From Immersiella caudata (taxonomy: Eukaryota; Ascomycota; Sordariomycetes; Sordariales; Lasiosphaeriaceae), in contig JAULSU010000006.1 of NCBI GenBank assembly GCA_030512335.1, positions 4,092,001 through 4,156,000 on the forward strand: a DNA stretch of 64,000 nt, in the 5' to 3' direction. The position numbers and the translations under genes were made by a program. A model generated the notes under the pieces. That model was not told the origin of the DNA and ran no database searches. It saw only the letters and a list, made by a program, of their open reading frames with translations. Each line of letters starts with the position of its first letter. The stretch's first letter is position 1. This document shows positions 33,526-44,305 of the stretch, piece by piece.

Positions 33526-34613
33526 TCAGCCCTCTACAAGAACGCCATTTTCCTCGAGATACTGCAAGCCTTGGAAGATATTGTCCGTGATGGCCTCCAT
33601 GTACCCGAAATCTGCCATCTGGAAAGCAGCAAGTTCATCGCTGCTGTAGTCGGGACTGATCTGTACGAGGAAACCCCTCGGGTTGCTTTCCGGCGTCTCT
33701 GGGTCTGTTCACGTCAGAACATTTTCCACTGATTTTCCACCAAACAAGGTAAAAGGAAAAACTTACACCCCTTCGGAACCTCCGCCGGCCCCCTCCACTT
33801 CCCACCCTGCCACCACCCCCTCTCAAACACCGCGCTCGCATTCCCCGTCCTCCTCGCATGAAACGCCATCAGCCCAATCACCACGGGCAAGTCCCCTCCC
33901 AGCCCGCGCGACTGCGGCGTCGTATGCCTCTCTATATTCTCAAACACTCTCGGCACCAACGCCGGCATCCACTTCGGACTCTTTCCCGCCACAAACGTAT
34001 ACCCCTGCTGCCCGCTGTTGACCAGCGACACTCCTTGCAGATGGCGCGGGTGGTTGATGTGCAACATGTTCCAGGGGAGGAGATCCCCATCCTGAAAGAC
34101 GGCGTCGCAACCCTTGGGGCAGTTGCTGCGGTGGTAGCTACCAAGTGACGCGTCCGACTGGAGGGTGATGAGCGGGAGGTGGGCGTTGCAGGAGAAGATG
34201 GTCTCGGTGCGGTAGGGGTCCGGCGCGGCGGTGATGAGACCTGTGGTGGGGTCGACGTAGGATATGTGGCCTTCTTGGCCCATTTCGGGGCGGTACCACT
34301 TGTAGTTGGCCGCGGGGGTGATGGTGCCGGCGCGGTAGCGGAAGACGGTGCCGGGGTATTCGCCGCGGTAGTGGGTTTGGGAGGTCGGGGGGAGGTAGTT
34401 GAGCCAAGGGTCGTAGACGGGATCGTCTTCGAAGTCGATGTCGAATTCGTTGACGACGAAGAGGAAAGACACGTTGGTTGGGTCCAGGGCGGTGGCGCTC
34501 CTGCTGGTGCCGGACGATGTGGTGGCTCTGGATGAGTCTTTGTGCTTGTGGGACTTGTGGTGAGAGTTGGCTTGGGCGGTTCGGTGCCTTTGCTGCTTGT
34601 TGTTAGATATCAT
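33526..34613 (-). CDS. Unknown conserved-looking protein, His/Ser-rich N-terminus
   Basis: Two exons (34613-33767, 33704-33526) give 341 residues. The intron has a GTAAGT donor and CTGAC branch site. The N-terminal 40 residues are basic and His/Ser-rich (HHKSHKHKDSSR), with no signal peptide. The body looks globular: LFVVNEFDIDFEDDP, YDPWLNYLPPTSQTHYRG, KWYRPEMGQEGHISYVDP, a Cys pair in NCPKGCDAVFQDGD, HARRTGNASAVFERGWWQGGKWRG. The second exon gives GFLVQISPDYSSDELAAF and QYLEENGVLVEG. No family was recognised. Its promoter side contains unusual G14 and C16 runs. Confidence 0.75.
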
Positions 34614-36304
34614 GGCAGGGAAAGTCGTAGAAGGGGGGGGGGGGGGCGGGGAACTAAGTTACATGGTTGTTAGAACTCATTGTGGTAGGGGGTGAGGATT
34701 CAGGGGTAGTGTTGTTTTGAGCAAGATGGAACTTGAATATGATAAAGGTTCTCACACAGTGCATCGTGGTTATACGACCGACTGGGGAGTTGATATATGC
34801 GAACGCATCGTGGTCAAAACCTGATCTTCAGGCAACTTCCCCCCCCCCCCCCCCAGTGTCGTGTTGGGCATGCTACCTTTCCTCTCGCGGACACGGAACG
34901 TACACCGTCGGGCTGCCATGAACGCAAAACGCAAACATGGTGAGTAATGCCTAATCTCACAATAGCTTCGACCAGACCCGTCCCGAAGACAACAAGCCAA
35001 CCCGTGTATCGATCCCGTTTTCTTACTTGTCCCACATCCGGTCCATCACGGGTCCCAACTTGACTTACGCATTACCCGGCAACAAACTCGGCATTGCTGA
35101 AGAGGAAGAAGTAGGGAAACACAAAACTCTGTCGGTAACCAAACAAAACGTGACACCTTCTCAGTTGCTCTATACGACATCATCCCGCATTCCTACGCCC
35201 AACGTGTCAGTTGTCACCGGCATCCGCCAGATGCATCGAACATGCACCCCGACTTTCCACTGAAACAAACCCAGAGATTGGGGTGCAGGGAACCTCGGAT
35301 GGCGCGAGAGGGTTAAGCCAATCAGGGGTACATGCCTGCCTTGGGAACCCAAACCAACACGCGGTGCAACCTGGAATCAAGCCCAACCCTTATCTACGAG
35401 CCCGAGAATCAGGACGGGGGCTAAGACCGATATGAAGCAATTTCGGTCTCTAAAGAATGAAAAATAAAGAAAATTAAGCTGGTTAGGGCGGCTAGAGAGG
35501 GTTTCTTTCTTTCCAAAGGCCTCCTTAGAGAAATGGAGGGTAAGACAGCAGGTTTGGTGATCGACGTGGATGTCTTGCTGACGACAGAGCTGCCGACATG
35601 CATGGTGATACAGCGGTGAGGGCATTCCTACGACAAGTGCCACGAGATGGAGGGTTGGAAAACGTGTTAGTGGTGAGGTCTCGGGTGTCTCGGCACTTCC
35701 GCAATTGAGCATCCGCCGTTGGCGACAGATGCCATCCGTTCATGTTGGGTTCCTTGGTTTGGGCAGAAGGATCAGCTAAATCGCTCATCGTTTTCATGTG
35801 CATCAACATGTGTTGGAGAACCAAGAATGGTGGTGATGGACAGAGGTTGATGTGTCTACGGCATCTTCCGATCACCCGCAGTTTTCCGTCATATTTCACT
35901 TTTTGACGGCTGTCTGTCACACGGCCATTGCCGACGTACCTGCATGTAACGAGTTCGCCGATGCCGGGCTCATCGCAGGAGAGTCACGTTTCTGCAAGGC
36001 AGAAACACCATCCCTAGAGAGAAAAAAGCAGTACACTCACAACTGGGGGTAGGACGACCTGCATTTCTGCTCACGGGATCAGAAACCATCAGATGAGATG
36101 CGAACTCATGTCCTCAACAGGCAAAAGGATACCCCGTCAAAGAGAGGTGATCGGGGTGCGCAAGTTGGGACTGAGGAGTGCTGCAGACCTCAACATTCCC
36201 ATATATACATTTTCTTCATATCTCAAAGCGAAAGAGAGGGTTGTCCAGATCTGACTGAGTAATTGTAGAAAAGGGGGAAGCGGTTGTGGGGAGGGCAAAA
36301 AGTG
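34614..36304. other. Intergenic region with G14 and C16 homopolymer runs
   Basis: 1.7 kb between the unknown gene and tRNA-Leu. It contains a run of 14 G at 34633-34646 and a run of 16 C at 34839-34854. No protein gene is supported; frames such as 35525-35920 on minus show no motif. Confidence 0.6.
34633..34854. repeat. Paired homopolymer runs, G14 and C16, 190 bp apart
   Basis: The two runs are complementary and could pair as a long-range inverted repeat, or each could form a G-quadruplex-like structure on one strand. They lie upstream of the unknown gene (start 34613). Homopolymer lengths are prone to assembly error. Confidence 0.85.
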
Positions 36305-36430
36305 ATGACAACTGTGAGATTCGAACTCACGCCACTTTCGTGAGTAGAATACAACCCCTTAGAGGGGCCAGGACGTCTGCATCACTGCAAATCTTGAGTC
36401 TACCGCCTTAGACCGCTCGGCCAAGTTGCC
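36305..36430 (-). tRNA. tRNA-Leu(CAA) with a 43-nt intron
   Basis: Reading on minus, the acceptor GGCAACT pairs with AGTTGTC (one G-U pair) and the discriminator is A. The D-arm is GCC..GGC with AGCGGTCTAA in the loop. The anticodon stem is GTAGA/TCTAC around CTCAAG, so the anticodon is CAA. The intron sits one base 3' of the anticodon, the normal place for nuclear tRNA introns, and is about 43 nt. A long variable arm (TCAC-GAAA-GTGG) marks a class II leucine tRNA, and the T-arm GTGAG-TTCGAAT-CTCAC is perfect. Total length is 126 nt; the mature tRNA is about 83 nt. Confidence 0.95.
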
Positions 36431-37199
36431 TGTCAATTGAATGATGTAATTATCAGTAAGACCCATACATGTACCCGCCACTTTTTGGCGACAAAAAACA
36501 CAAGAATTGAACAAGTCTCGCCTTTACCCCAACGGAGACGAAAAAGCAAAATACCACATGGGACACAATGTATTATCTATTATATTGATACGTACATGCA
36601 TATGCTTAGATACCAGCCCCGACGACAGAACTCAACGGAATGAGGTTGATGGTCACGGGTACACATGCTCAACAAACATCTCGAAGCCAGTCAGTCGACA
36701 GCAACTTTTGAGACCATAAATAGGACGACAGCGACCACCTAGTAGACGCATACGAAACGTGCAAGCACTGCAAGCGCTCATCGGGCGTTGTTGTGCACTC
36801 CGCAATCCAGGGGAATGCCGTGCGGAGTGGCAGTCCACGTAATACTCCAAACCACCTCATTTCCCCTCGAAAGGTGGAAGATGCATTCCCGCTATTGCGT
36901 TCTCGAAGCTTAGAATCCCGTTTCGTTGTTGAGCCGCCACTGCCACGGTTTAGGCTGAGTGCTGCGATTGGTGCCGTATATTGTTTGGAGCCACGATGCG
37001 GGGCCCCCTTATACGTCTCCCACTATTACCGACGGCAGATCGAGCAACACCATGATATCTGCAAGGGGCAAGAGTCCAGTCCATTCCAACTCGGGTGGGG
37101 TATATATCCCCGGTCACGATGGCCTTCACCTTGCCCTGAACGCCAACCCCCAACCTGTCCTCAGCTAGCTACCCCTGAGCACATCACCCAACCATCAAG
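36431..37199. other. Intergenic region, promoter of the DUF8021-like gene
   Basis: 770 bp with no supported gene. TATATAT at 37101-37107 lies about 95 bp upstream of the ATG at 37200 and is the probable TATA box. The 36793-37509 plus-strand frame is a shadow of the downstream gene. Confidence 0.6.
37101..37107 (+). promoter_or_regulatory. TATA box of the DUF8021-like gene
   Basis: GGGTATATATCCCC, a TATA-like core in a small palindromic context, about 95 bp before the start codon. Confidence 0.5.
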
Positions 37200-38033
37200 A
37201 TGGCCACCAAGATGCTCCCCCTCCTCCTCGCTCTCACAACCCCCTCCCTCGCCCAGGAATGCACCCGCGCCTTCCTCAAATCCGCCGCCGACTCCCTCAT
37301 CGCCGCCCAAACCGCCGGCAACCCTTCGCTCCTTTCCCCGGTCACCTCCACCACAATCTACCACCAAAACTTCAAAGACGCCACCCTCGCTAGCGGCTCC
37401 ATCCTCACCACCGCCATCAAACCTGACCACACCCGGCACGTCCTCGACACCACCCAATGCGCCACTTACACCGAATACATCTCCGCCACGGGCGCCGTCC
37501 CCTATGTGAATGGTTACCAACTCTGGTTCACCAACGGCTCCATCTCCAAGATTGACGCCCTGACAACCACCACCGGCGATTGGCTCTTCAACGCCACGGG
37601 AACGCTCAACTGGGCTAGCAAAGAAAACTGGAGTGAGATCCCCGTGGAGAAGCGCGACACCCGCGCGGCGATCAAGGCGGCGGGCGATGCCTATCTGGAT
37701 ATCTTCGATGATAAGAGCGTGGTCGTGCCGTGGGGACGGCCGTGCAGTAGACTGGAAGGGGGTGCGTATACGGGGAACGGGGGACCGAATGATCGGTGCG
37801 ATGTGGGGATTCCGGATGGGGTGAAGTTGACGAACAGGCGCTATGTGATTGATGAGACGGTGGGTGTGGTGGATATCTTTTTGACGTTTGGGAGTCTGGC
37901 GGATAGCCATGAGTTTCGGTTGGAGGGCGGCAAGTTGCGGTTTGTGCATACGATCACGCCGATGGGTGGGAGTTCGGGGCCGACTGTGGGCAAGGGGAAG
38001 GGGAAGGCGAAGGGGAAGAAGTTGAGGAAGTGA
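37200..38033 (+). CDS. Secreted protein, DUF8021-like
   Basis: Predicted secreted protein of 277 residues in one exon. The signal peptide is short and clear (MLPLLLALTTPSLAQ, cleavage near 19-20). The body resembles the fungal secreted DUF8021 family: an N-terminal helical part with DSLIAAQTAGNPSLLSP, then YHQNFKDATLASGSIL, the KPDHTRHVLDTTQCATYTEY core, and GYQLWFTNGSISKID. The second half repeats the theme: AIKAAGDAYLDIFDD, VVVPWGRPCSRLEGGAYTG, NRRYVIDETVGVVDIFLTFG, DSHEFRLEGGKLRFVHTIT. Several N-glycosylation sequons are present. The C-terminus is a basic tail, GKGKGKAKGKKLRK, like the Lys-Gly insert of the secreted protein at 32400. Function of the family is not established. Confidence 0.85.
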   Translation: MATKMLPLLLALTTPSLAQECTRAFLKSAADSLIAAQTAGNPSLLSPVTSTTIYHQNFKDATLASGSILTTAIKPDHTRHVLDTTQCATYTEYISATGAVPYVNGYQLWFTNGSISKIDALTTTTGDWLFNATGTLNWASKENWSEIPVEKRDTRAAIKAAGDAYLDIFDDKSVVVPWGRPCSRLEGGAYTGNGGPNDRCDVGIPDGVKLTNRRYVIDETVGVVDIFLTFGSLADSHEFRLEGGKLRFVHTITPMGGSSGPTVGKGKGKAKGKKLRK

Positions 38034-38375
38034 GCGTCTGGTGACAGCAGCGTCCTGGGACTTGTGTGTCTCTTGGGACTGTATGTAGTCAGTGATAGTG
38101 CCATGAGAGAAAAGACTCACAACTGTTGATATGTCCGGGTGTGAACCACCCTAAAATTGTCACACAAATAGCCGCAAGGCCGTACTGGGTATCATCGGTT
38201 GCCATCTTGGCTGCTCGTTCGTGTTGATCTTATTGTATTCGCTCGTCATAATCCTGTACGCCCCTTGGCCCTTTTGCCCAACCCGAGCGCCAACAAAACT
38301 CGACCTCCCAGCGACAGCTGGAAGACACCGCTCCTCCCAACTAAATCTTCAAAATGCCGTTTGACAAGGCAATGA
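38034..38375. other. Convergent intergenic region
   Basis: 340 bp between the 3' ends of the DUF8021-like gene and AP-1 mu. It should hold both 3' UTRs; nothing else was seen. Confidence 0.6.
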
Positions 38376-39843
38376 TCATACAGCATCAGGCAACCTAACA
38401 GCAATATCTCCTGACTGTGTAATGTATCGTACCCAAGGAAGTGACGGATATTGGAGCTGAAGCTGTTAGCTATGTGCTGAAGTAGAGCGGAGACAAGACA
38501 TACCTTTGGCTCGGTAATCTTCAGATACCGCACTTGGATACCACTGGTGGTAAAGTAGGGGATCTCAAACTTGACCTGGATTGGCCTCTTTGCGCCCTTG
38601 CCAGGCGCACCAACCCCACCCATGCTGCCGCCAAAGCCACCCGTCATACCACCGCCGTGTTCATCGTCGCCCCTAACGCTTGGAAGCCCCAACTCAGCCC
38701 GCATGAGGAACTCCTTGCTGCCGCCAAACTGCTTGATTTTCCATACAATGGCGCTCTGCTCCGGGGCGTAGTGCACCGAGCCAACGTTCGTGCGGAAGCG
38801 CGGGGTGTCGGCGTCATCAGGAACTGGGACGATGATCTCAACGTTATTTGCCGTGCTTCGGCGCTTGAACTGCGCCCTCGCCTTCAGCATGTACTCGATG
38901 CGAGAGCCGCTGTGCGACTCCACCACACACTCGACCCAGATGAGCGGCTTGACCTGGGTATTGAGACGGTACGACATGAGCTCAAACTCACCATCGGGCG
39001 GAATGAAGCTGATGGTACGGTCGTTCTCGAATCGCGACAGGCGCACACACTGGTGGAACTTGACGTCTTCCATCTCGATCGCCTTCCCCCGAGTTGTCCG
39101 GCCCGTTGTCTCGAACATGACCTTGTCGTTTAGCCCCAAGCGCAGCTCCGGCATGCCCGACAGATAACACTTCATTTTGATAGCTCCCAAAATCTCGGAT
39201 CGCAGCACGTTGCCGTTCGAAGACACCAGCAGGTTGAGCGACTCGACGACATCGAGGAAGACTTCGTTCTTTCGGTACCTGATACCCTCGGAGCGCCACG
39301 AGACGGCGTTTGTGACGGCGATCGGTGGCCGAGCTTGGACTTCGAGCTTATGCGACTCCTGAGTGATGTATTCTTGGAGGATCTTGGATTCAGTTGTTTG
39401 GGGATATCCAAAGTCCATCATCTCGTCCAGCAGTTCGTAGATGATGACAAAGTTGTCGCGGATGGATTCTTCCTCGAGCGCCTTGAAGTACTCTGTGAAG
39501 ACTTCGACAACCTTGTGGAGGAAGAGGAGGATCTCGGCGGCGTTGGTATTCCGTTTCGTGAGCGCGAGCAGGTAGAGGTTGTTATGCCTGATGTAGAGGT
39601 ACTGGAAGCAACTAACGGTCAGCAGGCGCTCTGTGTTGGAAGCAAGAGGCGAAAGGATAACTAGAGCGGACGCACGTTGATGCCTTCGTGGGAGAAGCAC
39701 GGAGGGACTGCTGACGACTCCTCCTCGGCCTCGCTGAGGAGCACAGGAAACTTCTCAACGGCAGACATGGGGATGTCTCCGCGATAGTTCCGCGCAAGGA
39801 GCGTCTTCCCCTTGAGGTCGAGGAAGAAGAGGGCGGACGCCAT
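38376..39843 (-). CDS. AP-1 clathrin adaptor complex, mu subunit
   Basis: Medium chain of the AP-1 adaptor, which sorts cargo at the trans-Golgi network and endosomes. Three exons (39843-39676, 39601-38504, 38456-38376) give 448 residues, typical of the family. The N-terminal longin-type domain starts MASALFFLDLKGKTLLARNYRGDI and continues after intron 1 with YLYIRHNNLYLLALTKRN. The mu homology domain carries SWRSEGIRYRKNEVFLDV, NDKVMFETTG, VKFHQCVRLSRFENDRTISFIPPDGEFELMSYR and the terminal LPWVRYITQSGDIAVRLPDAV after intron 2. MASALFF rather than an MIxG start, and RNYRGDI, assign it to AP-1 rather than AP-2. Its paralogue AP-2 mu lies at 53914 on the other strand. Confidence 0.96.
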
Positions 39844-42384
39844 GGTTGAGGTTGCGCTGCGGCCAGCGGCGGCAGCGATGGCAGGGAGCTCCGGGTTGCT
39901 ACCGGGTGCGGAGCTAGGATCGGCGATGGAGGGGAACGAACGGTCGGGACTCGAGTATCAAAATTGGGCGCCAAACGCCGGACTCCGGTCGCAGCACTGC
40001 TATTTCATGCGGTGGAAAACGGTGTGTTTCAGCGGAAGTGCCCCAATTGTGTCGCGGAGGTCGTAGCTGGGAGCGGCCCGTCCGGAGTCAACTGCACTGT
40101 CGATATGGATCTTTGCATCAAACGCAGCTCACCGCACCGAGATGCCACTTGTTGACGGGATGACATTGCGCGTGGCATAAAGCACGGGCCACTTCAGGTC
40201 CCGCCTGCCCCACGTTGAACGCAAAAGGCGAAAGGCCAAACGTGGCGCCGAACCCTGTGGGGTCATGGCGCTTGGACCACCTGTCGAGGCAGCACTATTT
40301 TTTCGCTCGCAAATTTTCTGCGTTGAGTTTTATCTTCTTCTCTTCAACGCGTCCATTAGACAGTGCATTACACCCTGCTCGCAACTGGACCGGCATTTTG
40401 TCGGATCTGAATCGTGATGCCCTGGTGATTCTGCGATTTCGAGACGCGGAGAAAAATCTTGACGGTGCCATAAGAGCTGGCTGAGCATGTTGCTCATCGA
40501 GGCACGAATACTATTGCTCGGGCGGCGTCAGAGGCACCAGACATTCCATCACTGACCATGTTGAACACGGCAAGCAAGCCTACCTCAAACCGTCTGATGT
40601 CAGGTCCACTGCTTGCTGAGAACTATGTAATGACGATGTCCCCACGTTCCACATTCCTCTTGATGGGCTGGGCTCCAATCTCCTGGCCGCAACGTGGTGG
40701 TGATCGACATCGGTGTGTCTGCGGTGCGCTGTGCGCCTGCGGTTACTTTGGAGCTCAAGCTCGCCACTTCTCCCCACTCTGGCTCCCACGTGAACATCTT
40801 TGTTCACGATGCGCGATGGCCGTCTACGGAGCTTCTGATTCCAGCCTCATTTGTTGAGCGACAGTGGTTGTTACGTCGAGTTAGTCCGTCCGTCGAAGAC
40901 CAGAAGATCCGCTGCAAGAAAAAGCATTGCACGTCGAGCGCATTGAATGGCTCAAATGGAGATCGCTGTGGAAATAATCTCGGCCCAAATTTTGTCCCTC
41001 TTTGCGAATTACGCAAGGAAGGGCTGTCTGCCGCTGTCAGCGAAGCAGGGCGATTTGGCATGTGATGGCGGCGCCAAGCGTGATAATCTGCTTGCTAAGC
41101 CCAAGGCCCGAGCCAGCTGAACGTGAGGCTTCTGACACGTGCTTGTCCGCCTTCGGTCAAACGTTTTGGAAAGACGGAACCAGTACCAAAAGAACGTTAT
41201 TATCGTTCTTTGGCTGACCCCAAAACTCCACAGCAGCCAGAGATCGGCCTTGTGAAGGTCGAAGGCACGGTGTCGAGGTCATCGTTCTCGCATCGTCGCA
41301 TCAGAGTTCCGAGCCCTGGCAGATAACTATTTACCCCGCGAACAGCCCGTGGGTGTGCCCAGGGCTCGCGGGATGGACCCCTCGCACATGCTTCCGAAGA
41401 GTCCATCCACCCCCCGTTTTTGTTTGTCGCAATTTCATGTGCTGTGCTGGGCGCCTCACCTCTGCTGGTGCCGTGGTCTCAGGTGTCGCCGTCTTCATGC
41501 GGCCCGGTCTTTGATGGCGCGATGCGGGTTTCAATGGCAATGCGTCCACGGTGTCTACACTTTGGTGCAGCAGTGCGGATAGACGCGTGGAAACCATACG
41601 CAGTGAAGCAGACAAGTCATCTTCTGGAACATGGCCTTGATCAGCTGCAAAAGAGCCTCCTCTAAGTTGCCTCCAGCTATCCCGTGTCAGGCTAGAGCGC
41701 CTTGTGAAGCCTCGGACCCTGCGGTTGGGGGGCGCCTGACCTCAGTGTGACATCCCGAATGTGCGGTTTGGGCGCTTCGGGGGGTGCGGTTCACAGGCCT
41801 ATCGCGCTTTGCTCCCGCTCTGCGGTCTCCATCGTCCGCTGAAGCCCACTCACGAGCCAATACCCTCCCGTACACGCGCACCTGCTTTGTTGGTTTCCGT
41901 TTGGTTGAACCAGCCAAACGGAGTTTGTCCGCAGCCCGCTCTCAGCATTTTCGGCGTCGTTTTGCCGGGGCTTGGTTCGCCTGGCTGCTGCACCCCATCC
42001 TGTGCATCCTGCGATCCCGTGCAATCGTCGGCCCTGTCTTATTATCGCCCCCCAGCCAGTCCCTCCTTCCTCCTTCCACCTGCTCTGCTTTCCGACCTCG
42101 GTTCCCTTGCCTAGGCTCGCCATCCACACGGCGAGGACCACTTTGCTACAACACGATAATCGAAACCCAAATTCAAATTCAAGAACACGGCGACGATAAC
42201 ACGTCGATCCATAGAGCCAGCACCGACCGCTGACTGGCCAAAACCACGGGGGGAGGACGAACTGGCCCCGCCTGCCAGACTCCGCTGCAAATGACGACGC
42301 ACCTGTAGCAGCGACTCCGCTGATTTTCATCCAAAGCTTCTCGAAGAGAACAAGAAGGGCGCTCCACAGCCTAGGAGTAGGAGC
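39844..42384. other. 2.5 kb divergent interval between AP-1 mu and Opi1
   Basis: No supported protein gene. Several frames of 60-150 codons overlap on both strands without motifs or splice support. The CT-rich stretch before 42385 probably belongs to a long 5' leader of the Opi1 gene, which could contain a 5' UTR intron that cannot be placed. Confidence 0.5.
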
Positions 42385-44305
42385 ATGGAGCAAGCCCGGC
42401 TGCCCATCCACCCGCGCCCGCTGCAAGCTCAACATGGCGAGCAATTGACTTCACCACCATCCGGCCCCGGAGCCGCGCCGTCACCATTTGAGCCACAACG
42501 GCTGCTCAACCCGACCTCAGTGGGCGCGAGCCCATCAGCATCGATTCAGTCTCCCCCACAGTTCCACATGCAGCCAAATATTTTAGCAGACCCGCTCCCT
42601 TTGCGCCCCTCCCACGAGCGAACAGCCTCGCGATCATTCCCTGACGCTCCCGCCGCCGAGCTGCCCCCGATCCAACCCCAGCGCGACAGCACCTCCTCGG
42701 CCTCCAACCACAAACTACCCTCTCTGTCCTCCGTGACGGGCGGCCTGCAACCGTCGACCGAGCCGGGGCCGCCCACACATTGGCCAAGCCTCAACCCGTA
42801 CACCACCTTCTACACCCCAAGCTATGTGCAATCTACCGAGACTCCTCCGCCCCGCCATTCGGGCACCGAGATGAGCACTGCATCACCAGACCGATTCAGC
42901 GAGCGGAGGTCGGGGAGCGTCAGCCTTGATGATCCAGACGTGAGGATGGCGGCCGAAGCGTTGGGCGATTTGAGAGCAGGTACGTCATGTCACACATTGG
43001 GGCGAGCACTGGAATGCTGGCTTGATGTTGGTGCTAACACGGTTCGCAGATTTTGTGTCGTCTCCCCCCAACCGCAACACCTCGCTACCTTCGACCCCGA
43101 GAGACCACAAGATGGGTGTCGCGTCACCCCGAGAGAGCAGCGAGCAGCGCCCTGAGCCTCTGCTTTCGCTCATTACAGCCTCACACCCCCTCGTCGCAAC
43201 AACCATCGAAGGTGCTGCGTTGGCGTACAATTCTGGGAAGGATCTTTCGCCACATCTTAAGACCAGTGCAGAGTACATCGAGGGCTACCTCACCCCTGTG
43301 GCCAAGGCGGTCGGGAACGTTAGTAGGAAGACTGGCGTCGAAGGTGGAGTCAGGTGGTTCCTGAGCAGGAAGCATGTCAGGAAACACCAGTCGGGCACCG
43401 ATCTTGAGGCTGGTGGGAACAAGCGACGCAAGGCCAAATTGACTCCCAAGGAGATGGAGGCGCTTGATCGAGCGTATCCCCAGCTTGACGACGAACGACG
43501 CGCATCGATCAGCACGGTTGACACCCTGCCCGCCTACGACGACCACCGATCTCCGGCGTACAGCGAAGAGGTCGACGCGAAAGGCCAAGTCGTGTCGAAC
43601 GGGGACGCACAACCTTGGAAGACCCGGATCGTGGTATCGACCTCGAGCCTCGGCATTGCGATGCGAGCCGATAGCCTTAACAAACTCAAGTACTGTCTGA
43701 GGCATCTGCGGCACGCAAACTCCTGCGTGACTGGCATGATGACCAACCTCCAGAGCTTGGTTGAACAATACGACGCAGCAAAGACCAAGAACGAAAGCGA
43801 CGGCACAGGCGACTCATCACGACCTTCCGAGGTCCAGAGCAATCTTATCGCCCAAATGGAAACGGTCAAGCAGGCCATTACCATGAACGTCAGATCAACA
43901 ATTAACTTGGTTTCGAACTATGCTGGCAGCACACTTCCCGAGAACGTTCAGAACCTTATTCGCGACCAGATCAACGGCTTGCCCCAGCGCTGGCGCCTCA
44001 CCCTTCTACAGGAGGCTCCGGCTGACGGGGGCAATGACCAGGAGAAGGCCATGCGGGAGGGGGCCCGACGAGCGTTGGCGCTTGCGAAGGAAGGTCTCCA
44101 GACGATCACCCAAGTTAGCGATGCCATCGACAGGACGATCAAGGCTGCTGAGGATTGGTGCACGACGTTGGGCATGAGGAACGAGGACGGATCAGATGCC
44201 AGAACTAACGGCTCTGAGCGGGCACCCACACCAGCGATGTGGGCCGTTCCACCCTCGCAAGCCACACCTGTTGGCGCTGATCAGGACACCCACATGACGG
44301 GCTAG
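42385..44305 (+). CDS. Opi1-like transcriptional regulator of phospholipid synthesis
   Basis: Member of the Opi1 family, which in yeast represses inositol-sensitive phospholipid genes and senses phosphatidic acid at the ER. Two exons (42385-42979, 43050-44305) give 616 residues. The first 200 residues are Pro/Ser/Gln-rich and disordered-looking. The conserved domain starts LLSLITASHPLVATTIEGAALAY, followed by YIEGYLTPVAKAVGNVSRK. A basic stretch, RKHVRKHQSGTDLEAGGNKRRK, could serve lipid or nuclear binding. Next come RIVVSTSSLGIAMRADSLNKLKYCL, AITMNVRSTINLVSNYAG and LPQRWRLTLLQE, the signature helices of the family. Intron signals are canonical (GTACGT..GCTAAC..CAG). MIOX in this window is an inositol-catabolic enzyme, but a direct link is untested. 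Confidence 0.92.

Noticed and set aside
36050..36130. Second tRNA-like T-arm beside tRNA-Leu
   Set aside because: Only an ATGAG-TTCGCAT-CTCAT arm is present; no D-arm, anticodon arm or acceptor stem could be placed.
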